Shown: positions 1 through 10,022 of the stretch, in pieces | How positions within the stretch are numbered: position 1 is the first letter of the stretch | Layout of the letters: each line of letters begins with the position of its first letter | From: CAZPMT01 sp964587655 | GTDB taxonomy: Bacteria > Hydrogenedentota > Hydrogenedentia > Hydrogenedentales > SLHB01 | NCBI GenBank assembly: GCA_964587655.1 | Contig: CAZPMT010000126.1 | Span: 1 to 17,359 of the forward strand | Length of the DNA: 17,359 nt | Direction of reading: 5' to 3' | Notes under the pieces: model-generated | Databases searched by the model: none | Seen by the model: the letters and a program-made list of their open reading frames with translations, nothing else | What the model was told of the DNA's origin: nothing | Program-made: the position numbers and the translations under genes

Positions 1-3000
1 TCGCCAAATGGCAACGGTGATGAAGCGGAGTACGTGCTCGACGAAATGGCGCCCGGCTATGGACTTGTCGACGACAACGCGAATGCACTGCAATTGGCGA
101 TGAACGGAATCGACGACGACGGCGACGGTATGATCGACGAGGGCGTCAATCCGGCCTATCCCGAATACCTCGGCATGTTCGAGGGCGTTGATGAACCGGA
201 CGAATTCCAGCGCCTGAATCCGTACCGGAACTTGGTTGCCGAGAGTAAGATTCCAATGTCAGACGGTCAGACCCTCGATTCACGGGATAACAACGGAAAC
301 GACGCAACGAACGAACGAGGCGAATTGAGCGATCAACTCCTCCGGACCCGCGAGGAAGTCAAGCGCGTTGCGGGCATCGGTCCCGCGACGTCGGACCTCG
401 TCAAGAACCTCATCACGCTGCACTCGACGGACAACAACAACCGGTTCACTGGGGCTACAGCGTACGATACGCTGTTGCCGCCTGACCCAATCCGCGGGCA
501 GGCCGACTCGCGCCTGGTGTCCAGTGGCTTGAGAGTGGACTACAATTACGCGCCGGCATCCACAATCGCGCAGGCGTTTGTCTCGGATTGGGGACTGACC
601 TCGCCGACACCGCGTTACGCATACACAAACGGTAATACCGATCCCGAAGCGCCGGCGCTTGCCTTCGCAACGGGCCTCCAACAGGAAGGCGTCAACGTAG
701 CCCTCGAACCGGGCTTTACTGACCCGAACGACGGCCTAGTCTACCGTAGTCCTATCCATTTCAAGGTTGACACAAACGGAGATGGCGCAGGCGACGCTCC
801 GGTCGTTGATCCTTACGACGCGAATGGCGACGGGTTGCCTGACAACACACCAGTTCCCTACCCGGCGGACCCGCAACTCCGCGCCTTGCAGTTGGCGACG
901 AACATCGTCGATGGCCGCGACACCGATTACGCACGCACCACCGAAACAATGACAGCTAAAGACAACTGGTGGGAAGGAGAGTCAGGCGGACAACAGCGAA
1001 ACATCACCTACACCATCGCAGGCTGTGAAGGCATCCGCATCACCGAGATGATGGTTCGTCCCGTCCGCCGCGTCGAAGGCGAAATGGCGAAGTTGAATGC
1101 GCCGTACAGCGAGTTGGCGCTCGACCCTCAACTCGACGCCGCCCATAGCAGTCATCAGGAGCCCGACGCCTCTGATTATTTCTGCCCAAACATATTGCCC
1201 AGTGCACACCCCGGATACATCGATTTCGATATGGGCCGTATGTACCTAGATGAACGGATTCGTCAGCTTGTGGACGTTGGTCTTGACGGCTACACATTCA
1301 CTTTCGGCGCCCCCGCTCCTCCAAATTGGTCCCGCTACAGCCAGCCTTTGCCGAATGTAGGTGCGGGTAGCGGCGTAATCGGTCAGGACTCCGGAGTGAC
1401 GACGGCGCGTGCGGGAATCACGGTTGGCGTGACCATGCCGGACGGCACCGCCCTTCCTGACCAGAGTTGGCCCAATATCATGCAGTTCCGCTTCGGGCCG
1501 GGTCCTGGACTACCTCCTGGCAAGTACTACCTGATGATAAACACGACCACAATCGACCCGGTTACAGGTCTGCCAAGAGTGACTGTCAATGACCAGTTTG
1601 CGGATCAGATCCGATTTGCCGTCAAGTACGCGAGCAACAACGGCAGCAGTAGCGATATGCCCATGAGGGCGGACCCAACCATGGGGGATCCTAACGGCCG
1701 GATGACGGTTGGAACTCAAGACATTCTCGCTGATATGCGTGATTCTTTCGTTAATGAGTTACCCTTTGAATACGATTTCTTCAGTGTTGACCGCCGATTC
1801 TCACCGCCCACGACACCTCTCAATGACCGCTCACCAAGAGTTGCTGGGCAAAATCCCGGCGAGCCATTGGGATGGGTGTTCCTGCCGACCTCCGGAGGTC
1901 CGGCAATTGGGCAGAACTACTATCCTCCTTCTCCGCTCATTCCCCCTTCTCCCGGTCCTGACGGATATGGCTACGGTCAGGACGACGCACTTACCGTGAC
2001 GATCCCGCCATACGCGACAGGCACTAATCCTCAGGTCTATCTCTACGTCGCTATCTGCCCGGGCGAGGATTTCGACCCCGCTCTCCCTCTAGCGATCAAT
2101 TTCTTCGATTTCAGCCAGGAGCCGGATCACGAGTGGGTCGAGATCGAGAACGTGACGGGGCATCCGGTTGACATTTCCGGCTGGACGCTCACCGTTGGCG
2201 GCGTGGACCAACAGGGCAGCGTCGTCACCAAGGACCGCGTTGATATGCGGATTCCAGACAGCATGACACTGGACGAGAACAGCCCCGTCATCCTTGAGTC
2301 TCGCCCGCCGAACGACCGGCTGATCCTGGCCGTGGATGCGTTAGATCGGTTCGGGAAAGATCCCGGGGCTTCGCCGGAACTTGACTATCCAGGCAATCCG
2401 AGCAATCTCCCGCAGAATGGGCTCGATGATGACGGCGACGGAGTCGCCGACGATGGTCCTGCCGACGCGGTCGGTTTTCCCGAGCTAGATACGACAAACG
2501 GCATCGACGACGATAATGACGGCTACATAGACGAGCCAAGGGTCAACCTTCTCAGGAACAACGGAATCGGATTGATACGCTCCAACCTGGATCAACTCTT
2601 TGGGAGGCCGCTCGGCTGGATGCAGTGGGACTTCAGTGAGATCTCATCGCCCAAACCGACAAACTTCAATCCGTGGGCGTGGCCGGAGCACGACTATCCC
2701 GGGAACCCATACGGCCTGACGCCAAACGGTATTGATGATGACGAAGACGGATTTGCCGATGATGGCCAGACTGACTCAGCCGGCCGTCCCGAGCCCGCAG
2801 GTATGCAGGCAAACGGTGATGATGACGATAACGACGGCTTCATCGACGATACGGAGATTCCCCTCGGCTTCTCCCCGTTCGACGATATGTACGCCGCGCG
2901 GCGCGTTGTTCAGTTGGAGATTGAGCACCTGACTTACTCAGATGCCGCGACCACGGTTGACGAGGTTGCCGGGTGGGTGCTTCGAGGAGGTGTGTTTCCC

Positions 3001-6000
3001 GATTATCCGGAACATGACGGCATTGACAACGACAACGATAACTCGATTCTCGCACAGGACAGTGTCGACAACAACGGGGACCTTTTCATTGACGAAGCCG
3101 ACGAGGCTCTCGACGAGGGCGCGTATCTGATGGACACGAAGCAGGCCGGTGATCCTGGGCAATGGTTCCCGAAGCCGTCACCCGGAGGGTTCAACGCGCT
3201 GTCCATCGAGTATCTGACGTCCGTTTTCGATTATTCACCCGCCACGGCGCCGTTCCCGGAATATCTCGGGTCTGCCTCGCAACCGCCCGAATGGAAGGAA
3301 TTCGTCGAGCGGCGGTTCTTCCCAGGCGACAATGTGATTGTTACGTTGTTTGAGGGCTCCCCGGACAAGAAGCGCGTCGTAGATCGCGTGACCTACACCG
3401 AGCGAGATGTGAGCAACCGCGCGATCTACGACGGCCTGCCCGTTCCCGTTACCGACCCTACAGGATTACCTCTTCTTTGGCGGCCAACGCTCTACCTGGA
3501 CGGCCTCGCAGCGATTTACCCCGATAACCTCCGGTACATGAATTTCTGGCCGGGTAATACGATGATGTTGGACTTCTACCGGACGTTGGAGCGGAAGTAT
3601 CACCCGCTGTACAACGGCGACCGGTTCGGCACGTCGAATCGGTGGGAGGCGACGGACGGGAACTATGACGACTGGTCGCATTTCCCCGTGGCGCTTGAGT
3701 CGCCTAACTTCAACGGCACCCCGATCGAACGCAACAGCACCGCGTTCCCGTTCAAGGACGATCCCGAGAACATGAACATCGAGGAACAGAATCTCACGTT
3801 CCTCAACCGAGCTCCCATCGAAAACTTCGATGGTCCACAAGCGATTGACCGCGTCGATGACCGAGGTAACGGCCAAGGAGGCGACTGGACCGGCGGCGCG
3901 CGCGGCGCCAATTGGAGCATCGTGCAAGGTGCGTATGTAGGCCTGGGTGGGGCGCCAACCACAACGGTATACAGGAATGTGCCGGATTCCGGCAGATGGA
4001 AGGATTACCGGTTTGCCTGCGATTTCAAACCATTGAGATATAGTGCGGCAGATCCCACGGACTTCGCGATAGGCTTCCGGGTCAGGTCGGGGAAAGGTGT
4101 CACTGGCCCGGGCGGGCAGCACTACCGCGTGCAGGTCCTTAACGACAATGGATTGACATACTACAGCATCTGGCACTCGAACGGGACAATGCTTGAGCCC
4201 GCGATCACCGACCCGGATTACTCACCGACTGGCTTTGGCCGGCTTGGACCTCCGTTGCGCTTCTACACTGACGTTGCGGATGGACAGTCACCCATGACGG
4301 TGGAAGTGAAGGTCGAGGGACACAACATCTATGCAGTGATCAACGGCGTTGTGCTTGAGACAACGATCCAGCCGGATTTGTTCATCGCGGACGGAACCGT
4401 TGGGCTTTATTGTGAACGTATCCCTGTGGCATTCGACAACGTGTACGTCATCACGCGCGACAAAGAGCGGGATCATCCGTATACGTCACCGGGCGAAGCC
4501 TTGACTCAGCCGTATCTCGCGTTTGACCGCACTTTCCATTACTCCGACACTGGTGAGTATTCCCCTGGGGATGACTCGATCGTTCGGGCACGGGATATTG
4601 TCTCCGGGTCGGGAGAGAAAACGGTTGAGTTTCCGCGTGGGCTTCGTGCGGGAGACTCGTATCCGCTGGATGTGAGTGCGGTGGAGTCGACGGCGGCTAC
4701 GGATCGCGTGTTGCTTACGTGCGGTCAGGCAGATTTCACGCTGCTTTGGCCGACTTCCACTATTTCCGGCGACTTGACGGACCTGCTCGAATGGAGGCCG
4801 GGTGTCCCGTGGAGCGCGCCGCAAGCCTGGCGGCCCGTTTTCCTGTATTCGCTTGGAGAAACGTCGTTCAACTACGTCTATCGGTACAGCGGCGGAACCG
4901 TCAACCTAGCCGACGCCGATTCGAACAACTTCCTGTTCAACAACCTGCTGGCCGGCGCCTCCCTGCCCTGGCTTGCCCCGGATATGCTTTTGTCACGATA
5001 CGGGTGGAACGATGCGGGATGGCGGAAGGACCCGCGGATCGTCATGTACGTGTCGGAGAATCTTAGCGGCTTCAATGCCGATGTGGCGTTTCGACCCGAT
5101 CCCGCGACCAACCGTCTTCCTGTCTCGACGGAGGCATTGTTCGAATGGGACGCGGATGACGGTCTTGAAAACGGCCAGTATGACGTCTACCTCGATATGG
5201 GCGCGTACACGGATACGTTCCGCGATGGAGATCGCGAGTTGTTGACGAGTGCGGACTATAATGCCACGGATGGAGGCGGTAACCCCGTCGTCCCGGATGA
5301 CAGAGGTCTCCTCACCTCGTTGGGGCGCGGCTTGTATGGCATCCGGCGCGCGCCGGACAACATCCTCCATTTGCCGTACTACGATGTAGATCACGCAGGC
5401 CTGCTCGATCCGTCGTCTTCCGGCGACCAAACGGTCGACGCCGCGTTGTTTACGGATGATGACGGCGACGGCAAGTGTTGGACGTTGAACCCAGGCGACA
5501 CCGGCGTCACATGGAGTAATCTCAACCGCGGCACGCCGGAGGCTTTCCCAGAGATGCAGGGCGTGAGACCCGCCCCGGATGGTTATGTCCATTACGGCGT
5601 CGTGCGGGTCAAGCACAACTACCTGGCGCTGTATCTGCGGAACTGGACCGCGTCGGGTCGCGCGAACCGGTTCCTTGGACTTGTCCTGACGCCGCGAGAC
5701 CGGACCTCCGGGCGGATCAACATCAACACGGTTGAGACGAAGGCGTACCCGGATACCCTTTCGGGAGAACCCGTCTGGCGCGGATTCAACGCGCTGTTGG
5801 GCGTGCCGGGTGTGTTGTTTGATGAATGGCAGCAGTATATCGCACCCGACGACGGCGCTACCACGCCGCCCGTGATTGGGCCGCGGTCCACCGATAGTTC
5901 TCCTCCGCTTCCCGCGCTGCCGCAGATTTCGACCGATCCTCCGCAGCTTCCTCCGGCCACGAACATGCTTGAGCGGGCGCGGATGATTGAGGTGGGCCGG

Positions 6001-6396
6001 CCTGGTACTCGGCTGCGCGCTTATGACAATCTGGACTATCCAAACCGGCGGGATGGGCGGTACTACGCATCGCTTTCCGAGCTTCTTGGCTTTGACAGCG
6101 AGTTCAATTATGACGTACCGGCGGGGACAACCGCCCTTCATCCGTTGACTATTAAACCACCGGAGCTTTCCGCGTCAGGAATCCCACAGAATCCGCAATG
6201 GTACGACGAGATTGCGACGCGGTTTGGGAAGATGTCGAACCTGATCACGACGCGGTCGGACGTTTTCGAGATCATTGTGACGGTACAGGCCGGGTACACG
6301 TTCGATGATAATCATGACGGCCAGATCAATTGGCGCAATGATAACGAGTTCATCGTAACGGCGGAGAAGAAGGCACGAAGCGTGTATGAACGGTGA
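1..6396 (+). CDS. Giant secreted/surface protein with GspK-like features, 5' end missing
   Basis: The frame is open from base 1, so the true start lies to the left; 2131 residues are visible, numbered here from the window edge. A helix-hairpin-helix motif (VAGIGPATSDLVKNL) lies near residues 118-139. DxDxDG-type acidic repeats resembling EF-hand or thrombospondin-3 calcium loops (such as NGIDDDGDGMIDEG) occur near 35, 256-285, 806-845, 907-952, 1004-1040 and 1817. A lamin-tail-like segment (HEWVEIENVTGHPVDISGW) lies near 700-790, and a concanavalin/LamG-like jelly-roll segment near 1274-1484. The C-terminus has GRININT near 1904-1910, a second hairpin-like LLGVPGV, and MSNLITTRSDVFEI near 2078-2090. 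These C-terminal elements recall minor pseudopilin GspK and its relatives. A link to the downstream pilus/secretion operon is inferred. No catalytic site is recognised, and export cannot be confirmed without the N-terminus. The domain calls are by eye. Confidence 0.8.
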   Translation, partial: SPNGNGDEAEYVLDEMAPGYGLVDDNANALQLAMNGIDDDGDGMIDEGVNPAYPEYLGMFEGVDEPDEFQRLNPYRNLVAESKIPMSDGQTLDSRDNNGNDATNERGELSDQLLRTREEVKRVAGIGPATSDLVKNLITLHSTDNNNRFTGATAYDTLLPPDPIRGQADSRLVSSGLRVDYNYAPASTIAQAFVSDWGLTSPTPRYAYTNGNTDPEAPALAFATGLQQEGVNVALEPGFTDPNDGLVYRSPIHFKVDTNGDGAGDAPVVDPYDANGDGLPDNTPVPYPADPQLRALQLATNIVDGRDTDYARTTETMTAKDNWWEGESGGQQRNITYTIAGCEGIRITEMMVRPVRRVEGEMAKLNAPYSELALDPQLDAAHSSHQEPDASDYFCPNILPSAHPGYIDFDMGRMYLDERIRQLVDVGLDGYTFTFGAPAPPNWSRYSQPLPNVGAGSGVIGQDSGVTTARAGITVGVTMPDGTALPDQSWPNIMQFRFGPGPGLPPGKYYLMINTTTIDPVTGLPRVTVNDQFADQIRFAVKYASNNGSSSDMPMRADPTMGDPNGRMTVGTQDILADMRDSFVNELPFEYDFFSVDRRFSPPTTPLNDRSPRVAGQNPGEPLGWVFLPTSGGPAIGQNYYPPSPLIPPSPGPDGYGYGQDDALTVTIPPYATGTNPQVYLYVAICPGEDFDPALPLAINFFDFSQEPDHEWVEIENVTGHPVDISGWTLTVGGVDQQGSVVTKDRVDMRIPDSMTLDENSPVILESRPPNDRLILAVDALDRFGKDPGASPELDYPGNPSNLPQNGLDDDGDGVADDGPADAVGFPELDTTNGIDDDNDGYIDEPRVNLLRNNGIGLIRSNLDQLFGRPLGWMQWDFSEISSPKPTNFNPWAWPEHDYPGNPYGLTPNGIDDDEDGFADDGQTDSAGRPEPAGMQANGDDDDNDGFIDDTEIPLGFSPFDDMYAARRVVQLEIEHLTYSDAATTVDEVAGWVLRGGVFPDYPEHDGIDNDNDNSILAQDSVDNNGDLFIDEADEALDEGAYLMDTKQAGDPGQWFPKPSPGGFNALSIEYLTSVFDYSPATAPFPEYLGSASQPPEWKEFVERRFFPGDNVIVTLFEGSPDKKRVVDRVTYTERDVSNRAIYDGLPVPVTDPTGLPLLWRPTLYLDGLAAIYPDNLRYMNFWPGNTMMLDFYRTLERKYHPLYNGDRFGTSNRWEATDGNYDDWSHFPVALESPNFNGTPIERNSTAFPFKDDPENMNIEEQNLTFLNRAPIENFDGPQAIDRVDDRGNGQGGDWTGGARGANWSIVQGAYVGLGGAPTTTVYRNVPDSGRWKDYRFACDFKPLRYSAADPTDFAIGFRVRSGKGVTGPGGQHYRVQVLNDNGLTYYSIWHSNGTMLEPAITDPDYSPTGFGRLGPPLRFYTDVADGQSPMTVEVKVEGHNIYAVINGVVLETTIQPDLFIADGTVGLYCERIPVAFDNVYVITRDKERDHPYTSPGEALTQPYLAFDRTFHYSDTGEYSPGDDSIVRARDIVSGSGEKTVEFPRGLRAGDSYPLDVSAVESTAATDRVLLTCGQADFTLLWPTSTISGDLTDLLEWRPGVPWSAPQAWRPVFLYSLGETSFNYVYRYSGGTVNLADADSNNFLFNNLLAGASLPWLAPDMLLSRYGWNDAGWRKDPRIVMYVSENLSGFNADVAFRPDPATNRLPVSTEALFEWDADDGLENGQYDVYLDMGAYTDTFRDGDRELLTSADYNATDGGGNPVVPDDRGLLTSLGRGLYGIRRAPDNILHLPYYDVDHAGLLDPSSSGDQTVDAALFTDDDGDGKCWTLNPGDTGVTWSNLNRGTPEAFPEMQGVRPAPDGYVHYGVVRVKHNYLALYLRNWTASGRANRFLGLVLTPRDRTSGRININTVETKAYPDTLSGEPVWRGFNALLGVPGVLFDEWQQYIAPDDGATTPPVIGPRSTDSSPPLPALPQISTDPPQLPPATNMLERARMIEVGRPGTRLRAYDNLDYPNRRDGRYYASLSELLGFDSEFNYDVPAGTTALHPLTIKPPELSASGIPQNPQWYDEIATRFGKMSNLITTRSDVFEIIVTVQAGYTFDDNHDGQINWRNDNEFIVTAEKKARSVYER

Positions 6397-6400
6397 AGGC

Positions 6401-6435
6401 ATTTTAGATTTTGGATTTTAGATTTTGGATTTTGG
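6401..6435 (+). repeat. Heptanucleotide tandem repeat (ATTTTRG)5
   Basis: Five consecutive 7-bp units of ATTTTAG or ATTTTGG begin 5 bases after the stop codon of the upstream gene, followed by ATTATTGG. They resemble the short tandemly repeated heptamers known from other bacteria. Positions 6408-6440 are the left arm of a perfect 33-bp inverted repeat whose right arm is 6968-7000. Confidence 0.9.
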
Positions 6436-6563
6436 ATTATTGGTACAACTTGGATGGTCGCTATGAGCGCAAACCTCGGCCAATCATTGGAGCGCATGGT
6501 TAGGATTCCTGTAACTGTTGACGAGGTGTGCGCCAGCCTACCCGACCTGACTCCGGTCCTTGC

Positions 6564-6670
<107 letters not shown>

Positions 6671-6833
6671 ACTGGGATCGGTAAGGGTATTTTGGATTTT
6701 GGATTATTGGTACAACTTGGATGGTCGCTATGAGCGCAGACCTCGGCCAATCATTGGAGCGCATGGTTAGAATTCCTGAAACCGTTGACGAGGTGTACGC
6801 CAGCGGCGTACCCGACCTGACTCCGGTCCTTGC

Positions 6834-6940
<107 letters not shown>

Positions 6941-6967
6941 GCGAGGAGCGGTTCTTGCTTGTCCGCG

Positions 6968-7000
6968 ATAATCCAAAATCCAAAATCTAAAATCCAAAAT
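6968..7000 (-). repeat. Right arm of a 33-bp perfect inverted repeat
   Basis: This block is the exact reverse complement of 6408-6440 and consists of the same heptamer units on the other strand. The two arms enclose the whole repeat block, giving a 593-bp unit (6408-7000) that fills most of the gap between the two large genes. Confidence 0.85.
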
Positions 7001-7044
7001 TGACAAGGCGGCCGCGTGAGGACGGGGCTTCGCGACGATGCCGT

Positions 7045-7050
7045 GGAGGT
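7045..7050 (+). promoter_or_regulatory. Ribosome binding site GGAGGT
   Basis: GGAGGT sits 9 nt before the ATG at 7060. It decides the start, because the frame is also open back to a TTG at 7000, which has no such site and would put arginine-rich sequence before the signal peptide. Confidence 0.8.
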
Positions 7051-7059
7051 AATGGAACA

Positions 7060-9951
7060 ATGAACCGGTTCGTCAGACATACGGTAATCCTGGGGGTGTT
7101 GGCTTGCACGCTCGCCCTCTATTTCTGTCCCGATGCCCGCGCGGCGAGTTGCAGTCTGTACTCGCAGAACTTCGATGATCGAGCCGCGGTTACCGGTTGG
7201 TCCGGGGGCAATGGTGTGCCTTCCACGGAGGGTTGGGAGGTGATCGATGACCCGTTGAATCCCGGCGGCACGGACAAGGTGTATCGCCGGAACGCCGCCG
7301 TCGCAGTACCGAAGAGCATCTATACAGGCGGCGAAGGTGAAGGTGAAGGCGAGGGCGAGGGCGAGATTCTACCCTCGGAGTGGACCGACTATCTTCTCTC
7401 GTTCAAGTTCACTCTGACGAGGTCCCTCGTCACCGGCGCTAAAGTGTTTGTTTACCTCCGCTACACCGAGGGCGGAGATTACATACGAGTCGAGTTGAGC
7501 GACGCAGGGCTCACATTTGTGAGTCATGTGGGCGTTAACGACTACCCCCTGGGCGCCGCAGCGGTGACCTTCACGCAGGGCAAGGAGTATTCTCTAGCGC
7601 TTGCCGTGAGTGGGACGTGTTTTATTGTTCCCGTGGTGGCCGCCGCGATGACTTGGAGCCAGTGCGTGGTCGATGATACGGACCCGGCAACTCAGGACAA
7701 GGTGCAACCGATAACGGGCGGCTATCTGGTTGGGCGCGCGGGTGCCGGCGATGTCACGGTTACGGTGACGTGTTCCGGGCTCGCCACGGGCGTCACCACC
7801 TTTTCGACGCAGCCGCTGCCGCTGAAGGGCACTATAGGTTTTGAGGTCATGCCGGCCGGGACCTTCACGGCGGACCAGGTTGTATTTGACGACGTGTGCG
7901 TTGAAGCTCTCGGCGAAGGCGAAGGTGAAGGAGAGGGCGAAGGAGAAGGTGAAGGCGAAGGAGAATGCGATACCGGTAGGATAACAAAGGCCCGTTCACT
8001 TACCGCGCGCATCGTTCCGGAAGGCGGCGAAGTGATAGAGCTTGAAGTGGATCCCGCTAGCATAGTCGGCAACACATTAAATTTAACGAATGCCGGCTCG
8101 ATTTCTTCGACTGACGGCAACGTAGTGGACGGCCATGCCACCATTGAACTCCTGTGGCTGGACACTGCAATTCCCGCATCCGGGGCGGCGGTGACTGGCA
8201 GCCAGTTGTTGATCGACACGATTCCTCCGAAGGTCTACCTGATCGGCCATGCGGAGCCGCAATGGTTGGGCATGCCCGATGTAGATAAGATTTTGATGAT
8301 GCCGCCCGGCGGGCAATATGCGGCGCTGGGCTACGGTGGCCCAATTCCGACGGTGGGGCAGCAAGATCCGAGCGGGAACATTTGGAAGCAGCTCGATCCG
8401 TCTATTGAGACGCGCGCCAGCCATTCGCCTTACATCTTCTATCTACCCCCGCTCGATCCCGACCCGGCTGCGATCTACAACGTCGGGTCCGTGTCGAACG
8501 GGTACGTTGAAGACTCCCTTGATCTGCAGGTCACAATGGTTATGAGGGACCGGAATGCCTTCGATGTGTATGAAGGCAGCGGGGCGCGTCAGATGGGCGG
8601 TTTTGTCGGGGCCGCCACGCAGAGCGTCTTGCTCTCGCAGGCGATAGCCGGAGTGAGCGGCTGGGAAGGCCGGTGGCGCGTCTCCGGTGTGCCAGTCGAC
8701 CCAAATGTTACGGTCGAAACAAACGCCGTCAGTGGCGCCGGTCCCAATACAGGCTACTTCCCAGGTATGGAGGATATAGAGGGCCAGGTCATATGGACGT
8801 TCAGTATTCAGGTGAAAGACACGCCCGGGGCTGCCACGGCGCTCTTCTCTCAGCTTATCCTTCAGGGCGATTTGGAGGGGCGGGATCGCGTCGGGAACAA
8901 GTCGAGCGATGACGCAGACCTAGCATTGCCGAATCTCCGGGTGCTGTGGCTGAGCGGCGACCAGATGTTGCGAGACATGGATTTTAGACCTTCGGGCAGC
9001 GAGGCCGGGCTCTATGGGTTTTCCTGGGCCTTGGGGACATCTCTGCTTGGCTTGACCTCATACGAGCAGGGCCCCGTGCCGATGTACACGTACCAGGTGT
9101 GGCAATCCGCAACGGCCGGGAAGCAGAACAAGGACGATGTCTATGAACCCTTGTCGGCCTGGCAACCCTGGAGTCCCACTGCGACCTCGCTGAGTCCAGA
9201 AGGGTTGAAGAACCTAGGCGTCGGCGATGACAACAAGGATCATTGGCTGCTTGTCACGGTTGGCGCTATGGATGAGGCCGGGAACGTTACGCTGTGGCCA
9301 AGTGACTTAGCGCCGACGGGCCCTGATGGCCTTCAGGTGCAATCCACAGCCGATAGGGGCCGGAATTGGTATCGCTTCTTCTTCGAGGGTGCGAGCTCAG
9401 TCGTAGACACGACGCTGGGGATAAGATTCACGTATAATCTCGCCGATAACCCCGACGGTCCCAACGCCCAAACGAGGGATCTTGGCTCCGCGACAATCCT
9501 CGAGTACCCTCCGGCGGGCCAGATTATCGTCGGCACTTTCGATGTCGATCTGGTTCGGTCCTCTGACTGCCAGAGCGCCTCTGTCATTCTGGAACTTGAG
9601 CGGGATGGTGAGATTAAGTTCCGCACGATTATCGATGCGGGTATGAATGAGCACGTTACGATAAAGCTGCCACAACAGACCGCTCTCAATGCGATCTCGC
9701 CTCAGCCTGAAGACGTGTTTCTCTCACCGCCCCCTTATCCGCCCTTTAGCCAGGTGCATTACCAGCGCGTGGTGAACTATGTGTTGCGCGCCACAACCGT
9801 TGCTACGTGCCTCGACGCTACCGGTCAGCCCGTCGATCTCGCGGACACGAGTCCGGCGAATTTCAGTTTCAAAGTAGTGCCGAAGTCGATTGAGCAGTAT
9901 CTGAAGTCTTCGGGAGGCGAACAGCCTATCAAGGTTTTTGAGCGCGAGTGA
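7060..9951 (+). CDS. Large exported protein with two (Gly-Glu)n tracts and Ig-like repeats
   Basis: The product has 963 residues. The N-terminus is a classic signal peptide (MNRFVRHTVILGVLACTLAL...) with cleavage likely after ARA near residue 28, so export across the inner membrane is likely. Residues about 30-283 look like a beta-rich jelly-roll (LamG/concanavalin-like) module ending in VVFDDVCVE. This module is interrupted by a first Gly-Glu tract at residues 90-102 and followed by a second, (GE)9, at 285-302. The remainder (304-963) is rich in short beta-strand-like stretches and has DRVGN and DEAGN signatures common in bacterial Ig-like domains. No enzyme motif, transmembrane anchor or sorting signal is recognised. 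Gly-Glu linkers of this kind occur in secreted proteins of PVC-related bacteria. A surface, matrix or secreted role is inferred from the neighbours. Confidence 0.85.
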   Translation: MNRFVRHTVILGVLACTLALYFCPDARAASCSLYSQNFDDRAAVTGWSGGNGVPSTEGWEVIDDPLNPGGTDKVYRRNAAVAVPKSIYTGGEGEGEGEGEGEILPSEWTDYLLSFKFTLTRSLVTGAKVFVYLRYTEGGDYIRVELSDAGLTFVSHVGVNDYPLGAAAVTFTQGKEYSLALAVSGTCFIVPVVAAAMTWSQCVVDDTDPATQDKVQPITGGYLVGRAGAGDVTVTVTCSGLATGVTTFSTQPLPLKGTIGFEVMPAGTFTADQVVFDDVCVEALGEGEGEGEGEGEGEGEGECDTGRITKARSLTARIVPEGGEVIELEVDPASIVGNTLNLTNAGSISSTDGNVVDGHATIELLWLDTAIPASGAAVTGSQLLIDTIPPKVYLIGHAEPQWLGMPDVDKILMMPPGGQYAALGYGGPIPTVGQQDPSGNIWKQLDPSIETRASHSPYIFYLPPLDPDPAAIYNVGSVSNGYVEDSLDLQVTMVMRDRNAFDVYEGSGARQMGGFVGAATQSVLLSQAIAGVSGWEGRWRVSGVPVDPNVTVETNAVSGAGPNTGYFPGMEDIEGQVIWTFSIQVKDTPGAATALFSQLILQGDLEGRDRVGNKSSDDADLALPNLRVLWLSGDQMLRDMDFRPSGSEAGLYGFSWALGTSLLGLTSYEQGPVPMYTYQVWQSATAGKQNKDDVYEPLSAWQPWSPTATSLSPEGLKNLGVGDDNKDHWLLVTVGAMDEAGNVTLWPSDLAPTGPDGLQVQSTADRGRNWYRFFFEGASSVVDTTLGIRFTYNLADNPDGPNAQTRDLGSATILEYPPAGQIIVGTFDVDLVRSSDCQSASVILELERDGEIKFRTIIDAGMNEHVTIKLPQQTALNAISPQPEDVFLSPPPYPPFSQVHYQRVVNYVLRATTVATCLDATGQPVDLADTSPANFSFKVVPKSIEQYLKSSGGEQPIKVFERE
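7327..7365 (+). repeat. 6-bp coding microsatellite, first Gly-Glu tract
   Basis: Thirteen codons of GGN and GAR, nearly all alternating, encode Gly-Gly-Glu followed by repeated Gly-Glu. The tract sits inside the predicted jelly-roll module rather than at its edge. The 6-bp period makes in-frame length change by slippage likely. Confidence 0.9.
7912..7965 (+). repeat. 6-bp coding microsatellite, second Gly-Glu tract (GE)9
   Basis: Eighteen strictly alternating Gly and Glu codons are followed at once by a cysteine codon. Synonymous codons vary (GGC, GGT, GGA; GAA, GAG), so the peptide seems to be kept by selection and not only by recent slippage. It likely forms an extended acidic linker between the N-terminal module and the Ig-like part. 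Confidence 0.9.
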
Positions 9952-10022
9952 TCTGAGAGACGAACAGCTTGTGAGGAAATGTCGTCGCAATGCGCCCGTT
10001 CCCTCAACGAGGCTAGAACGTT

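Noticed and set aside
4993..6141. Open frame of 382 codons on the minus strand opposite the giant protein
   Set aside because: Same reason: low-quality composition and full overlap with a supported gene.
7000..7028. TTGACA at 7000-7005 as a -35 box for the Gly-Glu protein gene
   Set aside because: No -10-like sequence lies 16-18 nt downstream; the region is GC-rich (CGGGGC).
7060..7107. Lipoprotein signal around Cys16 of the Gly-Glu protein
   Set aside because: The hydrophobic stretch continues past the cysteine and a better type I cleavage site (ARA) follows.
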